This document shows, one piece after another, positions 16,066 through 17,541 of a stretch of 17,541 nt of DNA. Positions within the stretch are counted from its first letter, which is position 1; each line of letters opens with the position of its first letter. The DNA is taken from assembly GCA_023390395.1 (NCBI GenBank), contig JAEWCY010000148.1, positions 1 through 17,541 of the forward strand. The letters are read 5' to 3'. This DNA comes from Pseudomonadota bacterium (GTDB lineage: Bacteria > Desulfobacterota > Desulfovibrionia > Desulfovibrionales > Desulfovibrionaceae). A program made the position numbers and the translations under genes. Below the pieces are notes generated by a model. That model worked only from the letters and a program-made list of their open reading frames with translations. It was not told where the DNA came from and did no database searches.

Positions 16066-16209
16066 CTAACGGCACGCCGTACACGCAGTGCAAGCGCAGC
16101 AGGCAACCGCCTTCTCAGCTTCAACGCTAACGACCTTTTTGTCATGTCCGGAAAAGGGTTGCTTGAAGGCGCTGAATACCTCGATCCGGGGAGCAAAGAT
16201 CTTCTTCAT
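16066..16209 (-). CDS. Cys-rich RiPP precursor peptide (47 residues)
   Basis: The peptide has a leader (MKKIFAPRIEVFSAFKQPFS, then GHDKKVVSVEAEKAV) and ends in the core-like tail ACCACTACTACR (residues 36-47, Cys37, 38, 40, 43, 46). A GGAG ribosome site lies six bases before ATG 16209. It is immediately upstream of two radical SAM/SPASM enzymes and a PqqD-like protein, the normal place for a RiPP precursor. The tail has five Cys and TAC repeats encoded with different synonymous codons, so the pattern is kept at protein level. There is no Gly-Gly leader cleavage motif and no signal peptide. By size it recalls the SCIFF peptides of Clostridia (six Cys in forty-five residues), but I see no other similarity. 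Function as a substrate is inferred from position and composition. The cleavage site is unknown; somewhere near Val35-Ala36 is a guess. Confidence 0.85.
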   Translation of the reverse strand: MKKIFAPRIEVFSAFKQPFSGHDKKVVSVEAEKAVACCACTACTACR

Positions 16210-16329
16210 AAAAATCTCCAGAAGGGTGATGGGTTAGGTTCAATTCGACTCTTGGCCAAGGATTCAGCAAATGTCACAGTGCGTCCAGCGTAATCTAAAC
16301 TTTAGCAAAAATTTTAAATAACTATTTTA

Positions 16330-16358
16330 AATATAAACATATTTTTTAAAAAAATTAA
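16330..16358 (-). promoter_or_regulatory. Possible promoter for the peptide operon in an AT-rich tract
   Basis: The bases upstream of the precursor, about 16290-16400, are extremely AT-rich, in contrast to the operon. On the minus strand a weak -35 TTAATT (16358-16353) is 17 bases from a good -10 TATATT (16335-16330), giving a leader of roughly 115 bases. In such AT-rich DNA matches of this quality arise by chance, so only the general location is meaningful. No operator or riboswitch is recognisable between 16210 and 16470. Confidence 0.25.
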
Positions 16359-16474
16359 AAGTAAAAATGCTAAATTAATAATTTAATCCCATAAAAATAT
16401 GTATTAACGAGACTAGGTGCCTAGCTTTCTGTCGCGTGTATGAAATTTTGTCAATAAAAATCAATATGATCCCA

Positions 16475-16496
16475 CCACAGCTTTAGCAAGCTGTGG
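16475..16496. repeat. Perfect 9-bp inverted repeat next to a transposase remnant
   Basis: CCACAGCTT and AAGCTGTGG are separated by the loop TAGC. There is no adjacent U tract in either direction, so it is not a convincing terminator. It lies at the left edge of the decayed transposase fragment and at the boundary between the AT-rich operon upstream region and GC-rich remnant sequence. It could be a leftover insertion-element end or a weak transcript end. Confidence 0.4.
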
Positions 16497-16756
16497 CGCC
16501 AAACGCGTTCCCGCAGCTGATGTTGAGGAGAAAAACCGGGTGCGCCAGCTTATAAAGGAGCACGGGCTGACGGCGCCGGGTAGTCAACGGCTCCAAGCTA
16601 AGCGCAAGCCCAGTAGCCACACGCCAAGGCCGTCCAGGTCAAACCATTGCTGGGCGTCGACATGACCAAGGTCACAATCGAAGATTTCAGCTGAATCTAC
16701 GTCGTGATCGTACTGGACGGGTACACGATGAAGGTCGTGGGTATCCGGGCCTGATG
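16495..16756 (+). pseudogene. Decayed IS3-like transposase fragment
   Basis: In pieces and in two frames the plus strand encodes transposase-like sequence: VEEKNRVRQLIKEHGLTAPGS (from 16522), and after a frame change between about 16620 and 16626 the integrase core start LLGVDMTKVTIEDFS. A TGA (16692-16694) then interrupts, followed by IYVVIVLDGYTMKVVGI and another stop at 16752-16754. The VDMTKV...YVVxVLDxYT pattern is typical of the DDE integrase core of IS3-family elements. The 5' part and the rest of the catalytic domain are missing. It is a dead relic, showing that this flank has been hit by mobile DNA. Confidence 0.7.
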
Positions 16757-17117
16757 GCTGCGCCGACCAAGCCGGGCTCGGTGGTCATGAGTGCTTCTTG
16801 TGTGGTATGCTGGTGTAGCGTGCTACTGCGTTTTTCCGAGGTTCACATAACGTCCGTTCCGGGTCATAGCCTTCCCAATTATTCCAGGTTGTTACCCTGA
16901 CTAGCCCGCATTGAGGCGGCCCGGGACACTCCAAACGTGCGCCCGGCGCATACGATGCGGCAGGTTCGTATGCAGGCCGCGCACGTTTCCACCTCCCCGC
17001 CGGCACGACCACGCGAGGATCTTCCCGGGGATCTTCCTGACCTGCGACACTCATTTTTTGTGAGTTGAGATCCGGACGCGGATTTTTGCCGGCAAAGGAT
17101 CGAGCCAGGACAAACCC
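16757..17117. other. Stretch without a recognisable gene
   Basis: Some open frames of 80-90 codons occur on the minus strand (16785-17054 and 16879-17127), but they overlap each other, are rich in Arg/Pro/Cys and have no recognisable domain. The stretch holds small repeats only: GGATCTTCC twice near 17023-17037 and a short ACTCA/TGAGT hairpin near 17048-17064. It is probably remnant or spacer DNA behind the transposase relic. Confidence 0.4.
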
Positions 17118-17399
17118 CTAAGCGCATGGGGTGGACCGCTCTAGCGGCTCCACGGCCAGCCGAAAACCCATGGTCCGCAACAAGGCCGTCAAACTGCGCA
17201 ACTCGGGATTGCCCTGTTTCGATAACGTCCGGTAAAGTTGCGTGGCGTTCAGTCCGGCACCCTTGGCCATCTGCCGTAGCGCCACCAGCAATTCCCCTTG
17301 ATCGCCATCGGCAAGGATCGCGTTGAGGGAGGCGGCCGCCACAACCGGATCGTCCCGGAACAGTTCCACCATGGCGTCGTCATGGCTACGGTCTTTCAT
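17118..17399 (-). CDS. Orphan addiction-module antidote-like protein
   Basis: The 93-residue protein resembles the putative addiction module antidote family (HigA-like, Xre-type DNA-binding). The N-terminal MKDRSHDDAMVELFRDDP and AILADGDQGELLVALRQMAK are followed by LNATQLYRTLSKQGNPELRSL and LRTMGFRLAVEP. Such antidotes bind a RelE/HigB-type toxin, usually encoded just upstream, and repress their own operon. No toxin gene is visible in the remaining 142 bases upstream (17400-17541), although it could have been lost or lie beyond the window. Compared with the family as I remember it, about ten residues are missing between ALRQMAK and GLNATQL, removing part of the first helix of the DNA-binding motif. 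ATG 17399 has GGAG eight bases upstream; a GTG at 17408 is a poorer start. Confidence 0.75.
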   Translation of the reverse strand: MKDRSHDDAMVELFRDDPVVAAASLNAILADGDQGELLVALRQMAKGAGLNATQLYRTLSKQGNPELRSLTALLRTMGFRLAVEPLERSTPCA

Positions 17400-17541
17400 C
17401 GCGCGCACTCCTTCAGGGGTCTGCTCACGAAACGGAAAAAATCGTACGCTAAGCCTGTTGCAGCGGCCTGAACTTGTCCGCCCGGGAGTGTACCCTACGA
17501 ATCCAAGCCGATACTCCTCCTTTTGGGGGCTGGGTCTAGCC

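Noticed and set aside
15039..16130. 363-codon open frame on the plus strand opposite maturase A
   Set aside because: The minus strand carries the radical SAM and SPASM motifs; the plus frame runs through the hairpin and into the precursor gene antisense, with no domain.
16066..16209. Naming the product as a sactipeptide, ranthipeptide or SCIFF peptide
   Set aside because: Enzyme family and Cys content allow all of these, but linkage type cannot be read from sequence and the tail matches none of them specifically.
17023..17041. Direct repeat GGATCTTCC as an attachment site
   Set aside because: Only nine bases long and a few bases apart, with no integrase nearby; consistent with chance.
16785..17127. 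Two overlapping 82-89 codon frames on the minus strand
   Set aside because: Composition is rich in Arg, Pro and Cys, with no domain, no good ribosome site and mutual overlap in different frames; most likely remnant DNA.

Overview
The window is a GC-rich accessory segment, probably from a plasmid or integrative element of a proteobacterium. A Desulfovibrio-like deltaproteobacterium is my guess, from the codon style and the density of radical SAM genes; no rRNA, tRNA or housekeeping gene is present to fix the taxonomy. The left end (1-3048) is a mobilisation module. It has the 5' end of a small MobC/TraD-like gene on the minus strand, a candidate origin of transfer with a hairpin and a Ti/IncQ-like nic motif, and a divergent MOBQ-type relaxase-helicase (TraA-like). 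About 400 bases of probably decayed sequence follow.

The centre and right (about 16210 down to 4524, all minus strand) look like one long operon for a ribosomally made, post-translationally modified peptide (RiPP). In transcription order it contains: a 47-residue precursor with a Cys-rich tail (ACCACTACTACR); a strong hairpin; two radical SAM/SPASM enzymes; a PqqD-like peptide-binding protein; a 525-residue protein of unknown family; a cobalamin-binding-type radical SAM enzyme; a UvrA-like tandem ABC ATPase; a second cobalamin-type radical SAM enzyme; a peptidase M19 (membrane dipeptidase)-like protein; and a third cobalamin-type radical SAM enzyme. Most junctions are ATGA or GTGA overlaps or gaps of a few bases, so translation is probably coupled. 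An AT-rich gene for a membrane-anchored coiled-coil protein (3457-4500) follows 23 bases after the last enzyme and may be an appended passenger.

As a working model (inference), the PqqD-like protein presents the precursor leader to the SPASM enzymes, which crosslink or otherwise modify the Cys-rich tail. The three cobalamin-type enzymes methylate or further remodel it, the M19-like hydrolase trims a peptide bond or peptide adduct, and the UvrA-like protein gives self-protection or senses a DNA-active product. No dedicated peptide exporter or leader protease is visible. This set of parts (five radical SAM enzymes, UvrA-like ATPase, M19 hydrolase and an unknown large protein around one Cys-rich peptide) does not match any characterised pathway I can name, and it is the most interesting content of the window.

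The right end (16210-17541) holds an AT-rich upstream region for the operon, a decayed IS3-like transposase fragment, a stretch without a recognisable gene, and an orphan antidote-like gene of a toxin-antitoxin family with an apparent internal deletion. These fit a mobile or scarred flank.
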